Under the pieces are notes generated by a model. That model had not been told where the DNA came from, searched no databases, and saw nothing but the letters and a program-made list of their open reading frames with translations. Source: Parabacteroides sp. (lineage in GTDB: Bacteria > Bacteroidota > Bacteroidia > Bacteroidales > Tannerellaceae). Taken from it: DNA of 64,000 nucleotides. Each line of letters begins with the position of its first letter. The first letter of the stretch is position 1. Shown in pieces: positions 42,533 through 53,061 of the stretch. The translations under genes were made by a program, and so were the position numbers. The DNA is taken from positions 62,001 through 126,000 of the forward strand of contig JAFUOJ010000014.1 of NCBI GenBank assembly GCA_017481945.1, given 5' to 3'.

Positions 42533-45500
42533 TTATCCTTTTTTGCTATTTAAAATTTCAGTTGCATATCGAGCGTAATGTCCTTGTAATCCGTTTTCGT
42601 AACGGCGGAGAACCTCTTCTCCAAGACCTTCCTTATCACCACATAAATAGAGTGCTCTGGCTAAATGAAGTTCTTTTAGGGCTCGATTACGAGTAGAAGT
42701 ATCATTTAAATTAGGAACAGCTTTATTTCTAGCCTCTATATAGGAATTCATAGAGTGGAAACGTACACCGGGCTTAGTAAGCATGTTTGCCAATTCCGTA
42801 ACTGCATTTTTACTACCAATAGCTTCCGTTGCCATAGCTATAGCTCGGAAATGAGAGAAATAATCTTCTGGCTCCAATAATTGAGCTTTCTCTAAGATGG
42901 TAGATAATACACTCGGATCTTTACTGTTTCCTAAGGCGGTTATTAATGCATCCAATCGACTTAAGCACATACCAAATTGCCCCATACCTGTATAATGCCA
43001 TCCTTCGTCCCATTCTTTGTATTCTTGAACAGCTTTTTCAATGGTAGAAGCATATTCTTTGTTTCCTAATATACAGAGGATACTTGCTAATATAACCTTT
43101 TCTTTACCCTCTGTTTGTCCAATTCGTTTGGATACAAGTTCGATACAACGTTTATGGTCTGTTAATAGAACTTCCAGCCCTTTGTAATTATCCGTTACAC
43201 TGGCTAATGCCTTATTCATCTCAGACTTACTGAAGCCTTTGAATTCTTTGTCTTTTAGCACTCGTTCCGGTAAGTTTCCTATTTTTACTAAATGACGTTG
43301 AATCTTTTTGATATCAATCTTACGAATTGATTTGTTCTCTTTGATACATTGTGCAGAAAGATATCCTACCGCGTATCCCTGATTTTGGAGACAGGGTTGC
43401 ATACGAATAACAGGCATTGCGTCCCTGTGGGCACTTGCACCCAAGCCTGTTGTAAGGATTCCCTCTAATCCTTGAGGAAGTAAACACCGAAGTGGTACAT
43501 CTGCGTCATAGATTGTATGTCGCTTTTCTGGCGGATTTAAAATAAAGAGAGGGTCTGTAATCATTCCGTGTGTATCGAATGAACTTTTATGATATGATAT
43601 AGTATCCGGATAACGTCTATGATTAATCACGTCATAAACAGAAATTGTATAATCCCCAATTATACGTCTGCGTTCACGTGTTTGCGGTATTTTCACCATG
43701 TCGAACTGTCCTTGAAGCTTTATTTTAGCTTGGACAAAGGCACGAGACACATCTAATATATCCGTATCATCGATAAACAACCAGTCATTATTATTGTAAT
43801 AATCACCGGGAGCCCATTTACCTGTTCCAGCTCCTTGTACAGCTAATGTCTTTTTACCCGTATAATCAAATGCGGCTCCGGCTGCAATGGCAATGTCAGC
43901 ACTACCAGTACTGTCTATGATTATTTTTGATAAGATAACACCGCGTCCCCAAGGAGTGGCAACGACAATTCCTTTTACTTGATTATTCTCAACTAAAGCT
44001 CCGCAACCTAAAACACCAAACCATAGTTTTCCCCCGGCTTTTAGTAACTCTTTTCGTAACCATTCCATTTTCCAATCAGCGGGAAAATGACCTGATTTCT
44101 TAGGTTGTCTCGGATGATCTTTAGGGGCTAAACCTAAAACTGATTTATCAACGGTTGCAGTATATCCCTCCCGGAATCCATCCCAGTAGACACCAATCAT
44201 ACCAAGTGTACTAAGTCCTCCTAATCCATGTAGATATTCCAATACCAATGTGTTTGCCCCATTTTTGGCAGCTGTAATTCCGGCAGAAGCACCAGCTGTT
44301 CCGCCTCCCATTACAATAACATCATAAGACCCTAAAATGGGAAGTGCATTTGTTGGAGAGGTTATACTTCCTCTGTTTAGAGCAGGACGTAATGTAGATA
44401 ATACTTCTTTTATCTCTCCATAGTTTGTTGCATTCTCTTTTTGGGGGAGGAGAGTCACAGTTTGAGGGGCTGTCATCTTTTTGCAACAAGTGGCAACCTG
44501 TTCTCCAATCGCTTCTCCTATGAATAAAGCCGGAATAGGACGCATGACTTTAGCAGCCAACTCTCTGGATATTTCAGCACAGGGTCCTAATACCCATATA
44601 TTATCTATGTTCTTAGCCTTAAAAGCTTCGAGTGGTAATTGTCTTAGTGATCGAGGATTTCCAGTGTAAGCTCGTTCACTTTTGATGGTCTGTTGAGGAA
44701 TATACCAAAGTAAGTCGGAACTATCTACTTGTTCAATATCCCAAGTGATATTTCGGATCGTCTGTTCTATTTCAGATAGGGTAACATACGATTCATCTTT
44801 CACCGGTAAATCAAATGTGTACCGAGTTACCGGATAGCTTTTACCTTTTACTTCTACAGGAAGTGGGAGATGTTCTACCTGGCTGATACTTGGATCTGTT
44901 TTAGGCGTATTTCCTACAACGGTGTAATTAAATTTTTGATTTCCCGGTGTGAAAGGAGTCTTTTCAACTCCTAAAATAGAAGCTACCGAAGCAGTATGAG
45001 TAGCGTCTATAATAGCTTTGCAACGAATCGCTTGCCGTCCTGACCGGTTGGTAATAACTACACCGGCAGGTTTTTTATTAGAATCAGTCAATACATTTGT
45101 GACATAACTGCTGTACAAGAACTGAATATGATTGTATATTAATTCATCTTCTAATGTCTTTTTAACATGAAGAGGAGTCGGATAGTTTTTCTCAAAGAAG
45201 ATCTTCTGAGCAAGAGCTGTTTGAGGTGTCTCCTCTTTTAAGCGTTCATAAAGGTAAGAACCACATATATCCTCACCTAAGTAAGGCATATATCCTATTA
45301 AATAGACGGAGTTCCCCATTTTAGCTGCGGCCACAGCTGCAGCAACCGCTCTTGAGCTACCTCCAACGACAACAATATCTACTTCTGCTATTAGAGGTAT
45401 CTTTCGTTCACTTTCAATACAGAACGCAGCATTAGGGATAACTGTTTGTACAGAAGCCTTTGCCTCTTTTATATTGCCGAGTGAAGCTAATGCTCCACTG

Positions 45501-45538
45501 GCAGCTGTTACTTTTAAGAAATCTCGACGTGTTATCAT
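42533..45538 (-). CDS. FAD-dependent oxidoreductase, twin Rossmann domains (paralogue)
   Basis: A 1001-residue protein, same layout as its downstream neighbour: Tat-like TRRDFLKVTAASGALASL, first domain VDIVVVGGSSRAVAAAVAAAKMG (~55), second domain YDVIVMGGGTAGASAGITAAKNG (~405), TGSADIAIAAGA and HRDAMPVIRMQPCLQNQGYA, then helical repeats. It lies 71 bp after the 665-aa oxidoreductase and 5 bp before its paralogue, so they form one operon behind the SusCD pair. The second FAD loop (GGGTAG) looks intact, the first is degenerate, so one domain may be structural. Confidence 0.86.
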   Translation of the reverse strand: MITRRDFLKVTAASGALASLGNIKEAKASVQTVIPNAAFCIESERKIPLIAEVDIVVVGGSSRAVAAAVAAAKMGNSVYLIGYMPYLGEDICGSYLYERLKEETPQTALAQKIFFEKNYPTPLHVKKTLEDELIYNHIQFLYSSYVTNVLTDSNKKPAGVVITNRSGRQAIRCKAIIDATHTASVASILGVEKTPFTPGNQKFNYTVVGNTPKTDPSISQVEHLPLPVEVKGKSYPVTRYTFDLPVKDESYVTLSEIEQTIRNITWDIEQVDSSDLLWYIPQQTIKSERAYTGNPRSLRQLPLEAFKAKNIDNIWVLGPCAEISRELAAKVMRPIPALFIGEAIGEQVATCCKKMTAPQTVTLLPQKENATNYGEIKEVLSTLRPALNRGSITSPTNALPILGSYDVIVMGGGTAGASAGITAAKNGANTLVLEYLHGLGGLSTLGMIGVYWDGFREGYTATVDKSVLGLAPKDHPRQPKKSGHFPADWKMEWLRKELLKAGGKLWFGVLGCGALVENNQVKGIVVATPWGRGVILSKIIIDSTGSADIAIAAGAAFDYTGKKTLAVQGAGTGKWAPGDYYNNNDWLFIDDTDILDVSRAFVQAKIKLQGQFDMVKIPQTRERRRIIGDYTISVYDVINHRRYPDTISYHKSSFDTHGMITDPLFILNPPEKRHTIYDADVPLRCLLPQGLEGILTTGLGASAHRDAMPVIRMQPCLQNQGYAVGYLSAQCIKENKSIRKIDIKKIQRHLVKIGNLPERVLKDKEFKGFSKSEMNKALASVTDNYKGLEVLLTDHKRCIELVSKRIGQTEGKEKVILASILCILGNKEYASTIEKAVQEYKEWDEGWHYTGMGQFGMCLSRLDALITALGNSKDPSVLSTILEKAQLLEPEDYFSHFRAIAMATEAIGSKNAVTELANMLTKPGVRFHSMNSYIEARNKAVPNLNDTSTRNRALKELHLARALYLCGDKEGLGEEVLRRYENGLQGHYARYATEILNSKKG

Positions 45539-45609
45539 AATTGTTATATTATCTATTAATAGGAATTGAAATAGTTATTATATATAGTTCTCTATAAAGA
45601 AAGAACTCC

Positions 45610-47607
45610 TTATTTCTTAGCAACGGCAAGTACTGCGTCTGCTAAGATGAGACCGTCTACTTTACCATTGTTTGTGAATTCTACAAATGCAGGTTTACCT
45701 ACCTTCAGGTCATATTCTCCGATGGGAACCCATTCACCGGAAGTTTGTCCTTTAACGACGATTTCATTTTTATCTAAGACAAACTTCGTATCCTTATCTC
45801 CATCATTTATGGTAATCTCTGTGAATCTTGACGCTTGATTATTGCGAATGAAGTAGGTGTAAAGCGTATATTTACCATCCTTTTTGACTTGGATAGGGAA
45901 TTGTAGCTTCTCTTTCGTGGCTGTTTTTTCAAGCTTAATGAAAGAAGGACCATATCCTCTATTGGATTTTACTCGTTCCCATTTGGATTTTTCATCCAAT
46001 GTCAATGAAGGATCATCTACAAAAATATCCGGAGTAGAACCATCAAGTAAAGGATCCTCTACATACATACGTTGGATCTCTTTTACATCAATATCCTGTA
46101 CGATCGTATTTTTATCAATTGCCAATGAAGCAGCCTTAGCCGCACTCTGACCTAATAACATGAATACCGGCTCCATACGGATAGAACCAAATGCGATATG
46201 GCTGGCAGATAAGCATACTGGCACGAGTAGATTGGTACATTCTTCTCGTTTGGGAGTCAGTGAGCGGTAGGAAATATTGTAAGGAGCTTTAACTCCGATC
46301 TCAACGTCTCCTTCATTCTTTACCATTTTCATCCCATTCCGTTCTACAACGATACGCTGACAATTGTGTGAATCCATTCCATAAGCGGCCCAACCTACAT
46401 AATCTTCTGGAGATACTTTAAGTTCACAATCAGCCTGAGTCGCGACATATTCTCCAATCATACGGCGAGCTTCGCGAATATAAAGTTGCGGAGTCCAATG
46501 GTCATATTCCACATATTCATCTTTAGGTAACCCCATACATGTAATTTCTTTCTGTAGATGTTCAGGGATACGTTCGTCATGCGTCCAGAACCATAAGAGT
46601 CCCATTGTATAATCTTTGTGTGCCTGAATTATTTTTTCACGTTCTTCATAGGAGGCTTCAGGGTAATTGTGGTTCATTCCTATCATATCAGTAGAGAATG
46701 CTCCACGGTTATTAATATCAGTTTTGTTATTCGGCATACGAGATATAATGAAATATTCATTGATACCCACGTTAGGTTGTGCTTCGATTGTACGGATTAA
46801 CAACTCGTATTTTGAGGGATCATAGTTGTCAGGTTTCTTAAAAGGAACCTGATTATCCTTATCAAAAGTTACACAAATACGGTAGTTATAAGCCTGTACT
46901 CGCTTGTCTCCTTTTCCCGGTGCAGGCATAGTATCAGTAGAGATTCCCCATAAAAGACCACTCTCAGGGTTCCCTTTTTCTACATAAGGATCAACTCCAT
47001 CCGGGAATTGGTGCCAATAGCTTTCATGCGCTCCGTTCCAAGATTCATTGTAAACAGTACTATCTTCACGACCAACGGTATAAGAAACACCTGCCCGTGC
47101 CATTAAGTCTCCTTCATAGGAACAATCAATATATACTTTAGCTTTGATGGACTTATCTTTTACTCCTTCTTCAATACTCTCTACTCGAATAGAGGTAATA
47201 TCGGTTCCATCCTTTTGAGCTGATAAGATACGATGACCATATAGGATAGGAATATTTGCCTCTGCTACGTAATCTTTATACACCTGTTCTGCTACTTTAG
47301 GTTCAAATACCCAATTCTCAAGCATATTATAATGCGCTCCAACTCGACGATAGAAATCAAGAGAAAGCCCCTTTACTGCCTGTTTGTTTCCGATGTCTGT
47401 TTGTCCAAGTCCACCGGAAGATAGACCTCCTAACCGATAACCCGGTTCGATAAGAAGTACAGATTTCCCCTCTTTAATTGCGGAATAAGCAGCAATTACA
47501 CCGGCAGAAGTTCCACCATAAACACATACGTCACACTCTATTTCTTCAGAATGTTTACAAGAAATGAATAGAGTTACTGATAGAATGAATAATAAAATTT
47601 TTCTCAT
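45610..47607 (-). CDS. FAD-dependent oxidoreductase lipoprotein with C-terminal xanthan-lyase/golvesin-like domain
   Basis: A 665-residue lipoprotein (LFILSVTLFISC). FAD_oxidored domain: CDVCVYGGTSAGVIAAYSAIKEG (~24), LLIEPGYRLGGLSSGGLGQTDIG, YIDCSYEGDLMARAGVSYTVGRED, VCLSASHIAFGSIRMEPVFM. The C-terminal ~110 residues (FIKLEKTATKEKLQFPIQVKKDGKY...TSGEWVPIGEYDL...DGLILADAV) form a beta sandwich like the golvesin/xanthan-lyase carbohydrate-binding module. A glycan-binding module plus FAD domain suggests oxidation of a surface-bound sugar or lignin-like substrate; this is inference. It is 113 bp downstream of susD, behind a hairpin. Confidence 0.85.
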   Translation of the reverse strand: MRKILLFILSVTLFISCKHSEEIECDVCVYGGTSAGVIAAYSAIKEGKSVLLIEPGYRLGGLSSGGLGQTDIGNKQAVKGLSLDFYRRVGAHYNMLENWVFEPKVAEQVYKDYVAEANIPILYGHRILSAQKDGTDITSIRVESIEEGVKDKSIKAKVYIDCSYEGDLMARAGVSYTVGREDSTVYNESWNGAHESYWHQFPDGVDPYVEKGNPESGLLWGISTDTMPAPGKGDKRVQAYNYRICVTFDKDNQVPFKKPDNYDPSKYELLIRTIEAQPNVGINEYFIISRMPNNKTDINNRGAFSTDMIGMNHNYPEASYEEREKIIQAHKDYTMGLLWFWTHDERIPEHLQKEITCMGLPKDEYVEYDHWTPQLYIREARRMIGEYVATQADCELKVSPEDYVGWAAYGMDSHNCQRIVVERNGMKMVKNEGDVEIGVKAPYNISYRSLTPKREECTNLLVPVCLSASHIAFGSIRMEPVFMLLGQSAAKAASLAIDKNTIVQDIDVKEIQRMYVEDPLLDGSTPDIFVDDPSLTLDEKSKWERVKSNRGYGPSFIKLEKTATKEKLQFPIQVKKDGKYTLYTYFIRNNQASRFTEITINDGDKDTKFVLDKNEIVVKGQTSGEWVPIGEYDLKVGKPAFVEFTNNGKVDGLILADAVLAVAKK

Positions 47608-47657
47608 GATAATAGATGTTGTATTTCACTTTGGGATTTGTAATAAGAGAAAGAGGG

Positions 47658-47680
47658 AGCCTGTGATTCAATCACAGGCT
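47658..47680 (-). terminator. Hairpin between susD and the FAD lipoprotein gene
   Basis: Perfect 11-bp inverted repeat AGCCTGTGATT/AATCACAGGCT with a 1-nt spacer. On the minus strand it is followed by CCCTCTTTCTC, a weak U-tract, so partial attenuation between SusCD and the oxidoreductases is plausible. Confidence 0.6.
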
Positions 47681-47720
47681 TCTCCTTCATTTGGAACTAA
47701 ATATAGTCAGAATTTTTCTA

Positions 47721-49565
47721 TTAATAACCTGGATTTTGAGTCAAATTTGGATTTACCAAAATATCATCAGCAGGAATAGGCCATAAATAGTTATGAGCTT
47801 CGAATAAACGGTTCTTGCGGATCAATAGTTGTTGATGTCCATCGATGATTTCGGTCTGCGGCTTCAAGTTAGCTGTACCGTTTTCATCAATGTCAGGAGT
47901 TCCGCGAAGCGGCCAGTTACCATCGTCCCACATTTTGAGGATACGTTTGAATGCAGCTGAAAGATTATCTGTTGACTGTCCATCCCAACCTGCCGGAGCG
48001 TTTTGAGAAGCTTCCATTGCTACATATACATCTTCACTCAAATTCTTTTCTGCCATTCTCCAACGTAATAGGTCACGATAGCGAAGAGCTTCAAATGGGA
48101 ATTCGATACGACGTTCAATACGAATCAGAGAACGTAGGGCCTCTTTGGAACCGGCTTCTGCTCTTGGATAACTAAGACCGCTGTTTGCATACGCACGTTC
48201 ACGGATTTTATTGACTGTTGCGTCTAAAACAGCTTGATCACATTTACCCATTTCATTCATAGCTTCTGCATAAGTCATTAACACTTCTGCATAGCGCATG
48301 TAAGGAGCAATGTTATCCCCTTTACTATTGTACAACTTGTAGTCAGCCCAATCTTCCTTTACATATTTCTTAAGTATTAAGATAGAATAGATGGCATGTG
48401 CATTCACTGCGCGGCTATCTTGATTTGCAACCATTTTACCAGTGGCAGGTTCATATACAGTAGTTGCATACGGATTCTGGTTACATTCATGGCGCATAAG
48501 AATATGTTCCGGGAACTTTTCGGCGATAGTTCCGTCCGTACGAGCTACTTCGTATGCTGCAAATTTCTCTGAATACTTAGTGACTTGTGGAGCTATAACC
48601 TCATAGAAACGTGGGTCACGATTTGCCCAACCGTCCTTCGGATTATAGAGAGGTGATTCATCAATAGGAAGACCATCTGTACAAGGATAAGCACAGTAAA
48701 GAGAGAAAGAGGGACCTGAATTACAATAAGCACCGTATTGACGCGGAGTAAATGCCATGACATTTGCTGCGATTCCATAGCCAACACCTCCGTTATAAGT
48801 CTTATCTCCTTTGAAATAAAACATTAATTCCGGTGATTTATCTGCAACGAATAGATCTCCATAATCCGGATGTAATTCATAAATACCCATATCCATACAC
48901 TTCTTCGCATAATCCGCTGCTTTTTGCCAATCTTCATGGAATAGAGCAAAACGAGCTACAAAACCGTATGCAGAACTTTTGGTCGGACGCATTTGAGCAC
49001 TCATTGCATCAGGAAGTAATTCGATTGCTTTATCAAAACATTCATACGCCCAAGCTAACACTTCTGCTTTAGGAGAGCGAGTAGCAGTGTAGGCATCTTC
49101 CAAAGACATTCCGTTTTTGTTGATAACAGCGTCTCCCCAATAGGTAGCCAATGTAGCATGAGCAAATCCCATATAGAAATAAGCTTCTCCGAGATATTGA
49201 TTCAATTTATCATTAGATACTCCGGTTGCTGTACCCGATTCCAAAGCTTCTACAATCTTGATAGCACGAGAGATCCCTTTATATAAAGCGGTCCAACGGC
49301 TAACAACATCACCTGTTTTAGAAGTTACGGTTCCTGCCACCATCGTTGCTGGATTATCACGACGTTCAACATCGTCATCCCATTGCCATGAGTCAATCGG
49401 ATAGAAGTCCGGTCTTAATAAATCATTGAGAGACATTTCGATTTCTGTTGCGTCTCGATACCAGTTTTCACTTGAACCTTCTGATAATGGACTTAAATCA
49501 ATGTCTGCACAGGCCGCGTTCATACCCACTAAGCCTACTATAAATAATTTACATATGTTTTTCAT
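47721..49565 (-). CDS. SusD/RagB-family lipoprotein
   Basis: A 614-residue protein. Signal peptide LFIVGLVGMNAACADIDL with Cys19 lipidated. The SusD fold is indicated by the N-terminal ENWYRDATEIEMSLNDLLRPDF, TPR-like helices (LNQYLGEAYFYMGFAHATLA, WQKAADYAKKCMDMG), YMRYAEVLMTYAEAMNEMGK and IRIERRIEFPFEALRYRDLLRWR, ending LTQNPGY. It lies 14 bp after the SusC gene and closes the transporter as a lid. The substrate is unknown. Confidence 0.94.
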   Translation of the reverse strand: MKNICKLFIVGLVGMNAACADIDLSPLSEGSSENWYRDATEIEMSLNDLLRPDFYPIDSWQWDDDVERRDNPATMVAGTVTSKTGDVVSRWTALYKGISRAIKIVEALESGTATGVSNDKLNQYLGEAYFYMGFAHATLATYWGDAVINKNGMSLEDAYTATRSPKAEVLAWAYECFDKAIELLPDAMSAQMRPTKSSAYGFVARFALFHEDWQKAADYAKKCMDMGIYELHPDYGDLFVADKSPELMFYFKGDKTYNGGVGYGIAANVMAFTPRQYGAYCNSGPSFSLYCAYPCTDGLPIDESPLYNPKDGWANRDPRFYEVIAPQVTKYSEKFAAYEVARTDGTIAEKFPEHILMRHECNQNPYATTVYEPATGKMVANQDSRAVNAHAIYSILILKKYVKEDWADYKLYNSKGDNIAPYMRYAEVLMTYAEAMNEMGKCDQAVLDATVNKIRERAYANSGLSYPRAEAGSKEALRSLIRIERRIEFPFEALRYRDLLRWRMAEKNLSEDVYVAMEASQNAPAGWDGQSTDNLSAAFKRILKMWDDGNWPLRGTPDIDENGTANLKPQTEIIDGHQQLLIRKNRLFEAHNYLWPIPADDILVNPNLTQNPGY

Positions 49566-49579
49566 AATTCATTGTCTTT

Positions 49580-52500
49580 TTAGAATGAAACATTAACTCC
49601 CAATACATATGATGTTGTAATAAACTCATTGTAATTACTCCATTCCGGATCGTATCCTTTCGGGTAATTAGAGATTGCAGGAAGATCATTTAGACTTAAG
49701 TAAACTCGAAGTCTTTGGATATATGCCTTTTCAGTGATTGCTTTAGGTATTGTATATCCCAATGTGATATTCTTTACGCGGAAGTAACCACCGTTGAACA
49801 ACCAGAAATCACTATGTGCGTTTGTATTCGTCGTGTTGGCTGTTGTAAGCATTGGATATTTAGCCTTCGCATTCTGTTCATCTGTGAAATGAACGCTCCA
49901 ACGGTTTTCGTAACGTTCTGTTTCAGCAGAATATGCACTGTTAGCCCAAGCAGTTCCACAGAAATTGAAACGTTTTAGCTGATGACCTACTCCTTGGAAA
50001 GAGAGATTGAAGTCGAAGTTTTTCCATTCAGCCCAAAGGTTTCCACCATATAGATATTCAGGAAGTGAGTTTCCTAAATAAACACGGTCACCGGATTCTG
50101 TAATCTTACCATCACCATCTATATCTACATAAGCGATACATCCCGGTTTATCTTTCGCTGTATAAACAGGAATCTTATCCCCATTTTCATCATACATAGC
50201 AGCTTCATTCAGGATAATACCTTTGCTCTTGAAACCATACCATTCTTGATAGTAAGAACCCTCTTCTGTGATTTTACCGCTACTGATAGACTGACGATCG
50301 GCCATATAACCCATCTTTGAACGGTAGTCTGACAAGTTAACACTAACTCCATATCGGAAATCAGTTCCAATATTGTCATTCCAACCAATTTCAAGATCCC
50401 AACCTTTTGTGTGCATATCCGCTGCATTGTTTTCAGGAGCATTGTAACCGAAGTAAGAAGGGAAACCGATAGTTAACAACATGTCTTTTGTTTCTTTATA
50501 ATACCAGTCTGCACTTACGCTCAATCGGTTCTGAAGCATTCTTAAGTCTGCACCTACACCATAAGTAGTAGTAGTTTCCCAAGTAATGTCTTTGAATGCG
50601 TATGTCTTTTGGAATGCTGTCTGCTGAACGTCTACAGATCCGCCGGTATTCGGAATTAATGAGTTGCTAAATTCAAGAGCAGCTGCGTACGGGAACTCGG
50701 AACCGATACGCTCATTACCCAATTGACCGTAAGAAGCACGAAGCTTTAAAAAGTCAATCGTTTTCTTATTGAACCATTTTTCTTCTGAAATGACCCAACC
50801 GGCAGATACAGATGGGAATGTACCCCAACGATAACCGTCGGCAAAACGAGAAGAAGCGTCCGAACGAATATTAGCCTGTAGCATGTATTTGTTGTTGAAT
50901 GAGTACATGATACGACCGAAAACAGAACGATAAGAATTATGACCTGCTGTACCAGAGTTGAACTGCATGTCGGCAGGACCTAAGTTCAAATACGGGAAAT
51001 TATTCAATGTATAGTTTGTACGACTTGCTCCTAAGTTTTCCCAATTATACAAATAATCTTCATAACCGGCCATTACGCTGAATGAATGCTGTTTGATCTG
51101 TTTTTGATAGTTCGCATATAGCTGAACAGTCATGGCATTAGTGTCGTTACGAGTTTCGGATAAGTCGGTTGAGCCATGTCCGTATCCTGTAACTGTACTA
51201 CCGTCAAGACGTTCCATTTCATGCTTCTTTGAATGACTTTTCCCCTTATAGAAAGTGTATTTAGGAGCAGCAATAGCTGTGATTGTTAACCCTTCAATCG
51301 GAGTGAAGTCAGCCTGAAGTTTACCGGATACTCGGTAGTTACGTTGTGTATTTAAACCACCATTTAAGATACCTGCCAATGTATTGTCACCATCTTTACC
51401 CGGAGCCAATCGACCGTCTGACCAATAAATCGGCCAAATAGGACCGCGTTCTGTTGCAGTATATGCGCCGAATGTCGGAGTATGTGCAGAAGAATAAGCC
51501 ACATTAACGTCCGCATTGACATGAATCCATTTATTGATTTTCCAGTCGTTGTTCATACGAACATTCAGACGTTCATAGTCTTTGTTTTCATAAAGTCCCT
51601 CTGAACCGTAGTAGTTTAGACTGAAATTGGTTTTCAACTTGTCTGTACCACCACTGACGGATACTGAATGATTTTGGTGAGTTGTATGATCTTTGAATAC
51701 TGCGCCCATCCAATCTGAATCAATATAGGTATCAGGATCCTGTAGGTGTAACTGATCAAAATTGTCGATAGTCTCTTTGTCGTAAACGTTATAGTCAGCA
51801 ACTCCACTATCATTCATATTTACTTCGTTTAAACCAGCCATCCAATCTTTGGTTCCTAAGAAGCGAGGAACAGCTGTCGGTTTATCGAAACTGTATTCGA
51901 AATTATAGCTCAATTTGAATTCATTTGTCTTTGCTCGTTTGGTAGTTACCAAGATAACACCGGCAGCAGCACGAGATCCGTAGATAGCAGCTGCGGCAGC
52001 GTCTTTCAATACTTGAATGTCTTTTACATCTTCTGAGGCAACATCGTTCAAACTTCCCGGTACTCCATCGATGATGACTAACGGATCATTGGTCGACATA
52101 GTCGTCACACCACGGATTCGAATTGAGGCACCTGCTGCCGGATCACCGCTGGAACGAGTGATCTGAACACCTGCCATTTGACCTTGAAGTTGGGTAGATA
52201 GCTGAGGTGAATTTCTGTTTGACAATCGTTCTCCTTTTAAAGATGTAGTAGAACCTGTTAAGTCTGCTTTACGAGCAGTACCGTAACCGATTACCACAAC
52301 TTCTTCGATACTCTGTGTATCTTCTGTTAAATGGATGGTGAAGTCACTCTTGTTACCGATAACTATTTCCTGTGTGTTATAACCGATATAAGAGATTAAT
52401 AGGCTTGCACCCGGGGAAACAGAGAGAGTAAAACGTCCGTCTTGGTCCGTAATACTACCGTTTGTTGTCCCCTTTTCTATTACGTTTGCTCCAACAACTG

Positions 52501-52927
52501 GGTCCCCATTTTGGTCGATAACCTTACCGGTAATGGTCTTACTTTGCTGTTGCTTTGCATACGTTTTATTGATAATGTTGACGTTACGGTCATTAATTGT
52601 ATAGATAAGATCGGTTTTCGCCAATGCTTGTGCCAAAACTACGTCGATCTTTTGGTCCTGTGCTTTTACGTTGACTTTGATATTTGCCACGTCTTTATCT
52701 ACGTAAAAGAAGAGGAACTCCGTTTGCTTTTCTATCTGAGAGAAAAGATCTGTGAGTAACATTTGCTCTGCTTGGATTGAAATAGTTGCAGAAGCAGCAT
52801 AAGTTGATTCCTTAGCGATAAGCTGGAACTGTGTCACAAATAAGAAGAAAATAACGAACCGCATGGTTGCTAACATTCTTTTGACACCTTTAGATGAAAA
52901 AGACTGGTAATATGAAATATTTTCCAT
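49580..52927 (-). CDS. SusC-family TonB-dependent transducer with STN domain
   Basis: A 1115-residue outer-membrane transporter. After a signal peptide (FVIFFLFVTQFQLIA) there is an STN/secretin-like domain (ISIQAEQMLLTDLFSQIEKQ...INKT, about 47-125) that contacts FecR-type anti-sigma factors. A carboxypeptidase-like domain (ITGKVIDQNGDPVVGANVIEKG), TonB box IEEVVVIGYG, plug (LQGQMAGVQI, VIIDGVPGS, IQVLKDAAAAAIYGSRAAAG) and barrel ending YVLGVNVSF follow. The STN domain plus the ECF sigma/FecR pair upstream predicts substrate-dependent transmembrane signalling. It precedes susD by 14 bp. Confidence 0.95.
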   Translation of the reverse strand: MENISYYQSFSSKGVKRMLATMRFVIFFLFVTQFQLIAKESTYAASATISIQAEQMLLTDLFSQIEKQTEFLFFYVDKDVANIKVNVKAQDQKIDVVLAQALAKTDLIYTINDRNVNIINKTYAKQQQSKTITGKVIDQNGDPVVGANVIEKGTTNGSITDQDGRFTLSVSPGASLLISYIGYNTQEIVIGNKSDFTIHLTEDTQSIEEVVVIGYGTARKADLTGSTTSLKGERLSNRNSPQLSTQLQGQMAGVQITRSSGDPAAGASIRIRGVTTMSTNDPLVIIDGVPGSLNDVASEDVKDIQVLKDAAAAAIYGSRAAAGVILVTTKRAKTNEFKLSYNFEYSFDKPTAVPRFLGTKDWMAGLNEVNMNDSGVADYNVYDKETIDNFDQLHLQDPDTYIDSDWMGAVFKDHTTHQNHSVSVSGGTDKLKTNFSLNYYGSEGLYENKDYERLNVRMNNDWKINKWIHVNADVNVAYSSAHTPTFGAYTATERGPIWPIYWSDGRLAPGKDGDNTLAGILNGGLNTQRNYRVSGKLQADFTPIEGLTITAIAAPKYTFYKGKSHSKKHEMERLDGSTVTGYGHGSTDLSETRNDTNAMTVQLYANYQKQIKQHSFSVMAGYEDYLYNWENLGASRTNYTLNNFPYLNLGPADMQFNSGTAGHNSYRSVFGRIMYSFNNKYMLQANIRSDASSRFADGYRWGTFPSVSAGWVISEEKWFNKKTIDFLKLRASYGQLGNERIGSEFPYAAALEFSNSLIPNTGGSVDVQQTAFQKTYAFKDITWETTTTYGVGADLRMLQNRLSVSADWYYKETKDMLLTIGFPSYFGYNAPENNAADMHTKGWDLEIGWNDNIGTDFRYGVSVNLSDYRSKMGYMADRQSISSGKITEEGSYYQEWYGFKSKGIILNEAAMYDENGDKIPVYTAKDKPGCIAYVDIDGDGKITESGDRVYLGNSLPEYLYGGNLWAEWKNFDFNLSFQGVGHQLKRFNFCGTAWANSAYSAETERYENRWSVHFTDEQNAKAKYPMLTTANTTNTNAHSDFWLFNGGYFRVKNITLGYTIPKAITEKAYIQRLRVYLSLNDLPAISNYPKGYDPEWSNYNEFITTSYVLGVNVSF

Positions 52928-53061
52928 GTGCTTTGTACTGATTTAATAGTTAGTAATTTGTCTTACCGGATGAAGCCGGCAAAACAGTGAATGTTTAATT
53001 AGCCACCGCCTCTTTGGAGGCCTGACTCTGTTAAGTTAGATAGAAGTGTGTTCCATAGGCA

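Noticed and set aside
53001-53030. Short GCCTC/GAGGC hairpin between FecR and SusC
   Set aside because: A 5-bp stem without a T-run is too weak to call a terminator or regulatory hairpin.
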